DNA of 7,130 bases, taken from NCBI GenBank assembly GCA_965651815.1, contig CBFGTJ010000164.1, forward strand, positions 1-7,130, read 5' to 3'. The translations under genes were made by a program, and so were the position numbers. Of this stretch, positions 1 through 5,820 are shown in pieces; the first letter of the stretch is position 1; the number at the start of each line of letters is the position of its first letter. A model generated the notes under the pieces. That model was given only the letters and a program-made list of their open reading frames with translations. It was not told the origin of the DNA and did no database searches. Source of the stretch: CBFGTJ01 sp965651815 (lineage in GTDB: Bacteria; Actinomycetota; Acidimicrobiia; Acidimicrobiales; Microtrichaceae).

Positions 1-1708
1 CGCGCTCCGCGGCCAGGGACCCGATCGCCTCCCGCTGCGCCGCTGCGAGCGCGTCGGCGGCGTCCTCCCCACGCGCGGCGAGCGTGTCGATCTCGCCGAG
101 CCACCGCTCGGCGGAGTAGTAGGCGGTGACGTCGGGGTCCGCAGCGACGGACGGATCGCCCGTGTCGTCGACCGATGCGGCGGTGGCGCCGGGTTCGGAC
201 AGCTCCGGCAGGGGCTGGTCGAGCAGCGCAGCCAGCGGGGCGAGGAGCTCGTCGAGCTCGGCGCGCCACGAGCCACGCGCCTGCGCCAGCCGGGCGCGCA
301 CGGCCTCGACCTCGCCCGCTGCGCCGTCACGGGCGGCCTCGGCGCGATCGGTGACGGTCTGCTGGCGGGCTGCCGCGGCGTCGGCGTCCTGCGCGGCCTG
401 CACGGCCGCCGCGGCGGCGTGGGCGCGGCCGGTGACCTCGTCGAGCTCGGCCCGGCGGGCCACGACCACCGCCGTGGCGCGCTCCGGGTCGAAGTCGCCC
501 GGGTCGAAGGGCGGGTCGATGCCGACCGTGGCCGCCGAGGCCGACCACTCGGCGATCGCCTCGTCGACCGCCGTGGACGCCGCGGCGGCGGTCGCCGTGG
601 CCTCGCTCGCCGCTTGCTCCGCCGCAGCGGCCTCCCCCTCGCGGTCGCCGGCCTGCGTGGCCGCGTGCCGTGCGACCTCCGCAGCCTTGTCGGCGGCGCG
701 GCGCACCTCCGCGAGCGCCGTCGCCGACTGGTACGCCGGGGACTGCTGGACGTGGTCGATCTCGGCTTCGATCCGGCGCTGCTCGTCGACGGCTGAGGCT
801 TCCTTGGCGCCGAGCCGCTCGAGCGACCGGGTGGCCTCGTCGCGCTCGGACGCGGCCGCGTCGCGGTCCTTCGCGACGCGGCGGAGCTCCCCGTGCCGTC
901 CGACGACCGCCTCGGCGCGAGCGCGGGCGACGCCGACCAGGTGCTCCCGGTAGGTCGGCAGGAACCGTTCCACGGCGTCCAGCGAGGTCGCCAGCCCCTC
1001 GAGCTCGTGCTGCATCGCATCGAGGTCATCGAAGCTGTGCGCGACGTCGGCGATGAGGTCGGGGTCGAGCTCGCCGAGCCCGGCGGACAGCGTCGCCGAG
1101 AGGTGGTCGGTGTCGAGCTTCCCGGCGAGGTGCGGGCGGCGCAACGTGAGCAGCAGGTCGAGGAGGCTCCGGTAGCGGGTCGCGCCGAGCCCGAACAGCG
1201 TGCGGTCGACCGCGGCGCGGAACTCCTCGGCGGTGTCGAAGGTCGCGCCGTCGTGCAGGCGCTCCGCGAGCTGTCGCCGGCTGAGGGGGACCTCGTCCTC
1301 CGCGAGCTGGAGGTCGTGGCCGACCCGCTGGGCCGTGACGAAGAACCACGCGTCGGCGTCACGGTGCACGGTCGCCGAGGCGCCGACGCCGATCGTGGTG
1401 TGCGCGGTGCCGTTGGCGAGCTCCATCCACACGTACCCGGTCCCGGAGTCGTGGCGGAAGCTGCCGGCCCGGTCGTCGTCGTCACGGCCGAGCAGCAGCG
1501 ACTTCATCGACCGCGACCCGCCCATCGGGTCCATGCGCGCCGCGCTCATCACTCCGTCGAGGAGGAACGGGAACAGCAGCGACAGGGCGTTGGACTTGCC
1601 CGACCCGTTGCGCCCGCGCAGCACCAGCCGTCCGTCGCCGAACTCGAAGACGTGGTCGTCGTACTCCCAGACGTTGAAGATCCCCGCGCGGGTCGGCTTC
1701 CAGCGCAT
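1..1708 (-). CDS. jetC: JetC-like SMC/SbcC-family ATPase of a Wadjet system (TIGR02680), C-terminus off window
   Basis: The frame is open from the ATG at 1708 to the left edge, giving 569 residues of a family that usually has about 1,300-1,400. The N-terminal ATPase head (residues 1-230) carries a Walker A motif, GRNGSGKS, at residues 32-39. After it come the family-typical LLLTLRRPHLAGKLD stretch (185-199) and an acidic GLGELDPDLIADVA segment (210-223). From about residue 230 the protein is an Ala/Glu/Arg-rich coiled-coil arm, interrupted around 395-410 and 500-535 by Pro/Gly/Asp-rich segments. Walker B, the signature motif and the second arm are off the window. The start is set by TGATG, where the stop of jetB shares one base with this ATG; no clear Shine-Dalgarno is seen, so translational coupling is likely. 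By family knowledge this is the MukB/SMC-like motor that loop-extrudes DNA and, with JetA, JetB and JetD, restricts circular plasmids. RecN or SbcC is less likely given the neighbours. Confidence 0.93.
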   Translation of the reverse strand, partial: MRWKPTRAGIFNVWEYDDHVFEFGDGRLVLRGRNGSGKSNALSLLFPFLLDGVMSAARMDPMGGSRSMKSLLLGRDDDDRAGSFRHDSGTGYVWMELANGTAHTTIGVGASATVHRDADAWFFVTAQRVGHDLQLAEDEVPLSRRQLAERLHDGATFDTAEEFRAAVDRTLFGLGATRYRSLLDLLLTLRRPHLAGKLDTDHLSATLSAGLGELDPDLIADVAHSFDDLDAMQHELEGLATSLDAVERFLPTYREHLVGVARARAEAVVGRHGELRRVAKDRDAAASERDEATRSLERLGAKEASAVDEQRRIEAEIDHVQQSPAYQSATALAEVRRAADKAAEVARHAATQAGDREGEAAAAEQAASEATATAAAASTAVDEAIAEWSASAATVGIDPPFDPGDFDPERATAVVVARRAELDEVTGRAHAAAAAVQAAQDADAAAARQQTVTDRAEAARDGAAGEVEAVRARLAQARGSWRAELDELLAPLAALLDQPLPELSEPGATAASVDDTGDPSVAADPDVTAYYSAERWLGEIDTLAARGEDAADALAAAQREAIGSLAAER

Positions 1709-2925
1709 CAGAACATCGCCTGCTGCTCGTCGCCGGGGGTGTCGTCGTCGGCCGAGGGTCGGGCGCGGTAGCGGTTCGCGAACGCACTGACGGCGACCCC
1801 ACCATCGTGGGGCACGAGCAGACGGAAGCGCTCCAGCAACTCCTCGACCTCGGCGCGGAACCGCTCGGGGCGGTCCCGGGCGTCGCGGCTGAAGCGCGGC
1901 CCGTACTCCTCGACGACCTCGTGCCAGCAGACCTCGGCCGCGTCGCGGTCGATGACGACTGCCGGTCGGGTGTCGTCGCCACTGGGGGTGGGGTCGGCGG
2001 GTCGGCTGTGCTCCAACAATGCGGTGAGCCACAGCAGCGCCGCGTGGGCGACGGAATCGCTGCCGGGGAACCGCTGGGATCCGATCGGTTGGCTCGGGTG
2101 GTCGATCAGCGCGACGCCCTCCTTGCGCAGCTCGATCTCACACCCGGTCAGCCGGCTGATGTTCTCCGCCTCGCGCCGCCGGTTGCGCCAGGCGAGCTCC
2201 GCCTCGTCGTCATCGAGGTCGTCGGGCACGACGACGGGCTGATCGACCATCCGCCGGTTCAGCCGGTGGCGTGCCGATCGCCGACGCGCCTCGATGGTCG
2301 TCGGCTCGGGTTCGACGACGAAGTCCTCGACCGAGGTGACCGAGCGCAGGATCGAGGGCGCGGCGACCATGCACATCGCGGCCGCGTCGCGATCCACGTC
2401 CCACAGCACCTGCCCGTCGTCGAGGAGGGACTCGACGTCGCCGTCGCGCACTGCGAGGACGCCGACCTGCTCGAGGTAGCGCACCGCGTCGCGGAACGCG
2501 CGCCGCTGGACGTACTCGGTGGTGTCGAGCTGAAGGCGCTCGTCGCCGCGGGCGAGGTTGGTGATGCGGGCGAGCAGCTCGGAGGCGAGGACCTGGTGGC
2601 CGGGGTGCTCGAGCGCCGCGAGCGTCAAGCACAGGTAGACGTAGCCCCAGCGGCTGAGCAGCCGCCCGGTGTCGAGCCGGGCACCGCGGTTCGGCGTGAG
2701 CGACGCCGGCTTGCGCAGCAGGCGTGCCGCGCTGCGGGAGACGTCGAGGCGGTGGCCGAGCTTCTGGCCGAACTCGTTGCGCAGCACCGTCTCCCACTTG
2801 AGCACGAGCCGGAAGTCGTCGCCGTCGCGGGTGGTCAGCAGGGGAGAGCGGAGCAGCGCCCGTGCCGCACGTTGCAGCTCGGGGAGCTGGTGCGGAGGGA
2901 GGTGGACCGCGAGTCGGGCGTTCAC
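1708..2925 (-). CDS. jetB: JetB-like DUF2398 protein (TIGR02678), KITE subunit of Wadjet
   Basis: This is a 405-residue protein starting with GTG at 2925. The start sits in a GTGA overlap with the jetA stop, and residues 1-60 match the usual family opening: a helix with LQRAARALLRSPLL (17-30), then a tryptophan-containing segment and the FGQKLGHRLDVSRSAARLLRK region (52-72). RWGYVYLCLTLAALE (92-106) is the conserved core helix. Residues 110-180 look like a winged-helix unit, and the C-terminal third is helical and charged. The length fits the family, and the ORF extends far upstream in the same frame only as a shadow of jetA. By homology it is the MukE-like (KITE) dimer that bridges the JetA kleisin and the JetC heads. 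It has no catalytic motif and none is expected. Codon use and GC match jetA and jetC, so the three genes have travelled together. Confidence 0.93.
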   Translation of the reverse strand: MNARLAVHLPPHQLPELQRAARALLRSPLLTTRDGDDFRLVLKWETVLRNEFGQKLGHRLDVSRSAARLLRKPASLTPNRGARLDTGRLLSRWGYVYLCLTLAALEHPGHQVLASELLARITNLARGDERLQLDTTEYVQRRAFRDAVRYLEQVGVLAVRDGDVESLLDDGQVLWDVDRDAAAMCMVAAPSILRSVTSVEDFVVEPEPTTIEARRRSARHRLNRRMVDQPVVVPDDLDDDEAELAWRNRRREAENISRLTGCEIELRKEGVALIDHPSQPIGSQRFPGSDSVAHAALLWLTALLEHSRPADPTPSGDDTRPAVVIDRDAAEVCWHEVVEEYGPRFSRDARDRPERFRAEVEELLERFRLLVPHDGGVAVSAFANRYRARPSADDDTPGDEQQAMF

Positions 2926-4430
2926 GCGGCCCGGACCTCGACCCGGCACCCCTTCAGCACGACCGTGCCGGCGGGCGCGAGCAGCTCGGTGTCGTGCTCC
3001 GCTGAGGACAGCTCGACCACCGCGTCGCCGGTGCGCACCGTCGTGGAGAAGGTCGCTTCGGCGGGTCGGGCGGCGAGCGCCTGGTCGAGCCAGCGCAGCA
3101 GGATCGGCCATTCCTCGTCGCGGATGCGGCTGACGCCCAGGTCGACCCGGACGAGCTCCGCGGCGGCGGCGGCCTGACGTGCGGATTCCTCCTCGCGCTC
3201 TCGGGCGATCAGGTCCTTGGCCGCGGAGTAGTCGCGACGCCGCCCGGTCGCGCCCCGGGCGGGTCGGCGGCCGCGCACGCGCAGCGACATCGGCACGTCG
3301 ACGGGGTCGATGTCCCACCAGCTCGGGAACCGTCCGTCGGAGTCGGGGTCGGCGACGGCGAGCCCCACGTGGTCGACCGGCGACAGCCCGAACGCGGCGT
3401 CGAAGAGGGTGTGGGCCTCGGCGTCGGTCTCGCAGCGGGCGAACCACGTGGCGGTCTCGCGCAGCTCCGAGGCGCGGTTGACCGGTCGGGTCGACTGCTC
3501 GGTGAGCCGACGCAGCAACGTCAGCAGCTCGCGGATCGCCACGGTCGTCGCGCCACTGAGCGCGTCGACCTCGGAGCGAGCCGCCCGGCCCGGCACGAAC
3601 CAGTCCAACATGCCGTCCCAGCGCTGCTCCCAGTCGACGGCGTCGCCGAAGAGCCCCGTCGAGTCGTCGCCCGTGACGGCGAGCTCGAGGAGCGTCGGGC
3701 GGTGGTCGCGGTCGAGGGCAGCGAGCTGGTCGGCGATCAGGGCACGGTTGCGCACCAGGTCGTCGTGGAAGCTCTGCAGGTAGGCGATGAGCTGGTCCTT
3801 GTAGAGCAGGAACACATGGTCCTCGAGGCGCTCCTCGCGAGCGATCCGGTTGACGGTCGCGTAGAACTCCCGCGCGTTCGACGCGAGCTGCGCGAGCGCC
3901 AGGTCGAGGTCGCGCAGCTGCAGGTAGACGCCCGCGGCGTCGTGCGCGTCGACGGCGGTGCGGAGCTGCTCGAGCGAGGTGCGGACCTGACGGAACATCG
4001 TGCGCTGCAGCGCGCCCGACTCCTCGGTGGCGCCGAGCACCGTGCCGACCGGGGTGAGCTCCCACAGCTCGTGGCGCTTGAGGTACTCCTCGATGCTGGT
4101 GGCGCGGATCGACGGGTCCTGGACCCAGTCGACGCAGTTCCACTCGCGGAGCTGGTCGAGCGCCTGGCGCAGCGTCGACTCGTCCACGTCGAGGTGCGGT
4201 GAGGCGCTGAGGCGGGCACGCAGGTCGCTGGTGCGCAGCTGCAGGCGGTACGCCTGGGCGGCCTCGGACAGGGCGGTGAGCACGGCGACGTAGAGGGCGG
4301 CGTTCTCGGAGGTGGCGGCCCGGAGCGCGACGAGCTGGTCGCGCTCCGCGCCGTCGAGCGGGGCGTCGGCGTACGAGGCGCGCTGGGTCGTGGAGGTGGT
4401 CCGGTCTCCCTCGCCGTGCACGCCCGACAT
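2922..4430 (-). CDS. jetA: JetA-like DUF2397 protein (TIGR02677), kleisin subunit of Wadjet
   Basis: This is a 502-residue protein, close to the roughly 500 usual for DUF2397, and it is the first gene of the operon. Residues 45-130 form a predicted N-terminal winged helix (helices around LYVAVLTALSEAAQ, then STLRQALDQLREWNCVDW, then ELTPVG). Residues 140-345 form a long helical bundle with WDGMLDWFVPG at 271-281. The C-terminal part (residues 365-502) has FPSWWDIDPVDVP, a basic linker (RRPARGATGRRRD), a charged helix and a final beta-rich segment. By homology it is the MukF-like kleisin that closes the JetC heads and recruits JetB. ATG at 4430 is chosen because upstream in-frame sequence (to 4679) is antisense to a toxin remnant and does not look like the family. 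A GTG at 4421 is an alternative. No strong ribosome binding site precedes either. It overlaps jetB by 4 bases. Confidence 0.92.
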   Translation of the reverse strand: MSGVHGEGDRTTSTTQRASYADAPLDGAERDQLVALRAATSENAALYVAVLTALSEAAQAYRLQLRTSDLRARLSASPHLDVDESTLRQALDQLREWNCVDWVQDPSIRATSIEEYLKRHELWELTPVGTVLGATEESGALQRTMFRQVRTSLEQLRTAVDAHDAAGVYLQLRDLDLALAQLASNAREFYATVNRIAREERLEDHVFLLYKDQLIAYLQSFHDDLVRNRALIADQLAALDRDHRPTLLELAVTGDDSTGLFGDAVDWEQRWDGMLDWFVPGRAARSEVDALSGATTVAIRELLTLLRRLTEQSTRPVNRASELRETATWFARCETDAEAHTLFDAAFGLSPVDHVGLAVADPDSDGRFPSWWDIDPVDVPMSLRVRGRRPARGATGRRRDYSAAKDLIAREREEESARQAAAAAELVRVDLGVSRIRDEEWPILLRWLDQALAARPAEATFSTTVRTGDAVVELSSAEHDTELLAPAGTVVLKGCRVEVRAA

Positions 4431-4434
4431 CGTA
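4429..4434 (-). promoter_or_regulatory. Possible -10 box (TACGAT) for the jetABC operon
   Basis: On the minus strand the sequence reads CCCC-TACGAT-GTCGGGC-GTG. TACGAT fits the actinobacterial -10 pattern TANNNT and ends seven bases before a GTG at 4421. If it is real, the operon would be transcribed from within the annotated ATG start, and jetA would begin as a leaderless GTG at 4421. No good -35 hexamer is visible. The promoter region would overlap the MazF remnant. This is a suggestion from spacing only. Confidence 0.3.
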
Positions 4435-4479
4435 GGGGTGGCCTCGGACAGCCGACCGATCGCTGATCCGGTCGACGGC

Positions 4480-4728
4480 GTGCAGTGCAGCGAGGTGCTC
4501 GACGTGCGAGCGCTCGTGACCGTCGCCGAGATCACGACCTCCGTGCGCCGGATCGGCGCCGAGGTCGAACTCGGACACGGCGACCTCGGCCTCGACGAGG
4601 AGCGCGTCGTCAACTGCGACGGGCTGCACACGGTTGCGCAGACCACGCTGACCACCCGCCTCGGCATGGTCGACTGCATGACGCTCTCCAGGGTGTGCGC
4701 TGCGGTGAGCTACGCACTCGGCTGTTGA
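4480..4728 (+). pseudogene. N-terminally truncated MazF/PemK-type mRNA interferase remnant
   Basis: The plus-strand frame ending at the TGA at 4726-4728 encodes a clear MazF/PemK C-terminal region. It shows LVTVAEITTSVRR (the beta strand with the conserved T-T/S-x-R turn), then a VELGHGDLGLDEERVVNCDGL-type segment, then LTTRLGMVD and a closing helix ending in YALGC. Recognisable similarity starts at about 4498. The preceding N-terminal 30-40 residues of the family (the R-G-E/D-I-W/V opening and the RPVLVVS strand) are absent in all three frames. The sequence immediately upstream is the start region of jetA on the other strand. A GTG at 4480 could start a short product, but it would lack the first half of the fold and the N-terminal catalytic arginine region, so activity is unlikely. 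No MazE-like antitoxin is seen next to it. Family knowledge: MazF toxins cut mRNA at short motifs. Confidence 0.78.
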
Positions 4729-4758
4729 CGGGGCCGGCGACCGAGCTCCGTTGTTCTG

Positions 4759-4795
4759 TCGGTGGTTGTGGTCGACTGGCGACCACAACCGCCGA
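4759..4795. repeat. 37-bp inverted repeat, 16-bp stem and 5-nt loop; possible terminator or junction palindrome
   Basis: Two arms read GGTTGTGGTCG (4764-4774) and CGACCACAACC (4780-4790), a perfect 11-bp match around the loop ACTGG. The stem extends outward through one T-G position (4763/4791) to four more pairs (TCGG 4759-4762 with CCGA 4792-4795). It begins 30 bases after the stop of the MazF remnant, so it may be the old toxin terminator. Only three T residues follow shortly after on the plus strand, so an intrinsic terminator is not certain. It would also insulate the jet operon from the DUF4389 side. A protein-binding palindrome or transposition scar is an alternative. Confidence 0.75.
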
Positions 4796-5157
4796 GGTTT
4801 CGCCTGGCTGGATCGTGGGACGCACCTGCTGGCGGGCTCATCGGGCTACTGGTGTTGTTTGCCGCGGTCGGGCTGCTGTTCCTCGGCCAGTACCCGCGGG
4901 TGCTGTACGACCTGGTGAGGGGCCGCAACCGGTGGCTGTATCGCGTGATCGTGTACGTGGCGCTGATGCGGGACGACTACCCGGCGTTCCGCCTCGACCA
5001 GGGCGGCTCCGAGCCCGGGCCCGGGGCGGCGCCGCCGACCGCGCCCCCGCACGGCGAGGTGCGTGTCGCCTGGGCGGGAGCCGCCGGAGCGAACCGACCT
5101 GGCGGGCACCCCGGGCTGAATGGTTCGACAGGGGCGGTTCAGAACACGACGCGTTGA
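4762..5157 (+). pseudogene. Remnant of a DUF4389 membrane protein (C-terminal part)
   Basis: The open frame from GTG at 4762 gives 131 residues, but only residues 24-83 (about 4831-5010) look like a known family. That part has one transmembrane helix (GGLIGLLVLFAAVGLLFLG), then the DUF4389 signature QYPRVLYDLVRG-NRW-YRV-YVALM, then DDYPAFRLDQGG. Full DUF4389 proteins are longer and have more membrane segments before this point. Here residues 1-23 are encoded partly by the inverted repeat and look unrelated. The tail after DQGGSEPGP is a Pro/Gly/Ala-rich run of about 45 residues without similarity, suggesting that the original stop was lost. No Shine-Dalgarno precedes the GTG. The frame's last 19 bases run into the 3' end of the doc gene on the other strand. 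A short expressed membrane peptide cannot be excluded. DUF4389 has no established function that I know of. Confidence 0.7.
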
Positions 5158-5534
5158 CGAAGCCAGCTCGCGAGCCATTCCTCATCGACTTCACCGGCAG
5201 CCACGGCCAGCATCGCCTCCTCAGCCTCGTCGACGACCGGCGGATCCGGATCCCATACACCGCCGTTCAGGTCGATGAAGAGCACCAGCGAGGCCCACGA
5301 GGCGCGCTTGTTGCCGTCAGGCAGTGGGTGGTTCCATGCAAGTCGACAGCAGAGGACGGCAGCCTTGTCGTAGATGTCGGGGTAGAAGTCGTCCTCGCCG
5401 AATCCGGCGGCGGGCGCGTGCAACGCGCTGTCGGCGAGATCGATTCGGGACGCCTTCGCCAAGGTGACTGCGTCGATCCCCGTCACCTGCTCGGCGAGCC
5501 AGAGGTACTCGGCCAGACCGAGGTAGCGGGTCAC
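5139..5534 (-). CDS. doc: Doc-family toxin (Fic/DOC fold) of a type II toxin-antitoxin pair
   Basis: This is a 131-residue protein, the usual length for Doc (about 126). The active-site loop HPLPDGNKR is at residues 69-77, matching the Doc form H-x-[FL]-x-D-[GA]-N-K-R. It lacks the second glycine and final arginine of AMP-transferring Fic enzymes. The N-terminus (RYLGLAEYLWLAEQVTG) and the YPDIYDKAAVLCCRLAWN helix before the loop are also typical. By family knowledge Doc phosphorylates elongation factor Tu and halts translation. The start is a GTG at 5534 inside a GTGA overlap with the antitoxin stop, so the two are translationally coupled. All catalytic residues that can be judged are present, so the toxin looks functional. 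The 3' end overlaps the end of the convergent DUF4389 remnant by 19 bases, and no terminator is obvious there. Confidence 0.95.
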   Translation of the reverse strand: MTRYLGLAEYLWLAEQVTGIDAVTLAKASRIDLADSALHAPAAGFGEDDFYPDIYDKAAVLCCRLAWNHPLPDGNKRASWASLVLFIDLNGGVWDPDPPVVDEAEEAMLAVAAGEVDEEWLASWLRQRVVF

Positions 5535-5740
5535 TTGGCCAAGCGCTCGAGGAGCTCCTTGTCCCGCTCGAGGAGCCGCTTGGCCCGCTGGGTGAAGTCC
5601 TCGTCGGCACGCACCCGATCGATCTCCGCGGCGAGCGAGTCGACGATCAGCTGGTTCACACTCGTGCCCTTCACGCGCGCGACCGCTTCGGCATCCTCCG
5701 CCAGGTCCTCGGGCAGTCGCACGGTCGTCTGCTTCGCCAT
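5531..5740 (-). CDS. Ribbon-helix-helix antitoxin paired with Doc
   Basis: This is a 69-residue protein starting at ATG 5740. The N-terminal strand KQTTVRLPEDLAE (residues 3-15) followed by two helices with GTSVNQLIVDSLAAEI (25-40) is a clear Arc/CopG/MetJ-type ribbon-helix-helix DNA-binding domain. Residues 45-69 form a charged amphipathic helix (FTQRAKRLLERDKELLERLAK) that would cover the Doc active site. It precedes doc with a 4-base overlap, the usual antitoxin-first order. The classic partner of Doc in phage P1 is Phd, which has a different fold, so this is the RHH-type variant of the pair. Such antitoxins normally bind their own promoter with the toxin. Candidate sites are the repeats just upstream (5748-5782). 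Confidence 0.9.
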   Translation of the reverse strand: MAKQTTVRLPEDLAEDAEAVARVKGTSVNQLIVDSLAAEIDRVRADEDFTQRAKRLLERDKELLERLAK

Positions 5741-5746
5741 GAGTTC

Positions 5747-5782
5747 ACGATATCGCGATGCGCTGAATGCAGTGTCGCAGTG
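5747..5782 (-). promoter_or_regulatory. Leaderless promoter and candidate operator of the Doc antitoxin operon
   Basis: On the minus strand TATCGT (5752 to 5747) lies exactly at -12 to -7 from the A of the antitoxin ATG. This fits an actinobacterial leaderless promoter. Overlapping it are two 8-bp palindromes, CGATATCG (5748-5755) and ATCGCGAT (5752-5759). Around the expected -35 position there is a direct repeat GCAGTG-TC-GCAGTG on the plus strand (5769-5782). Short repeats with 8-bp periodicity over a promoter are the kind of site ribbon-helix-helix repressors use. The -35 hexamer itself matches consensus poorly. Confidence 0.45.
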
Positions 5783-5783
5783 G

Positions 5784-5814
5784 GGGCCGGCCCGTTCGTC
5801 GCCGTCGGTACGGT
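5784..5814 (+). promoter_or_regulatory. Leaderless -10 box (TACGGT) for the lipoprotein gene, with an upstream palindrome
   Basis: TACGGT at 5809-5814 lies at -12 to -7 from the ATG at 5821, the same geometry as the divergent antitoxin promoter. There is no Shine-Dalgarno, which agrees with a leaderless message. A 10-bp palindrome GGGCCGGCCC (5784-5793) sits near the -35 zone but may be chance in such GC-rich DNA. The whole 80-base gap 5741-5820 therefore seems to be a compact back-to-back promoter region. Confidence 0.45.
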
Positions 5815-5820
5815 GGATCC

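Noticed and set aside
126..953. Long plus-strand open frame of 275 codons, rich in Ser, Ala and Arg
   Set aside because: It is antisense to the coiled-coil part of jetC. Its low-complexity composition is what a GC-rich Ala/Glu coil gives when read on the other strand.
1807..3177. 456-codon plus-strand open frame opposite jetB and the end of jetA
   Set aside because: It spans the antisense of two different real genes and has no recognisable domain. The minus-strand products match known families over their full length.
4437..4451. Short direct repeat of GCCTCGGACAG at 4261 and 4441
   Set aside because: It is only 11 bases in GC-rich DNA, with one copy inside jetA coding sequence. There is no target-duplication geometry and no element between the copies.
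2922..4788. Long N-terminal extensions in the frames of jetB and jetA (1,026 and 585 codons)
   Set aside because: The first 621 residues of the longer frame are an out-of-frame reading of jetA and upstream DNA. The extra 83 residues of the other are antisense to the MazF remnant. Family lengths support the shorter starts.
5014..5025. 12-bp palindrome CCCGGGCCCGGG
   Set aside because: It is pure G/C, lies in the low-complexity tail of the DUF4389 frame and has no loop or T tract, so it is probably compositional.
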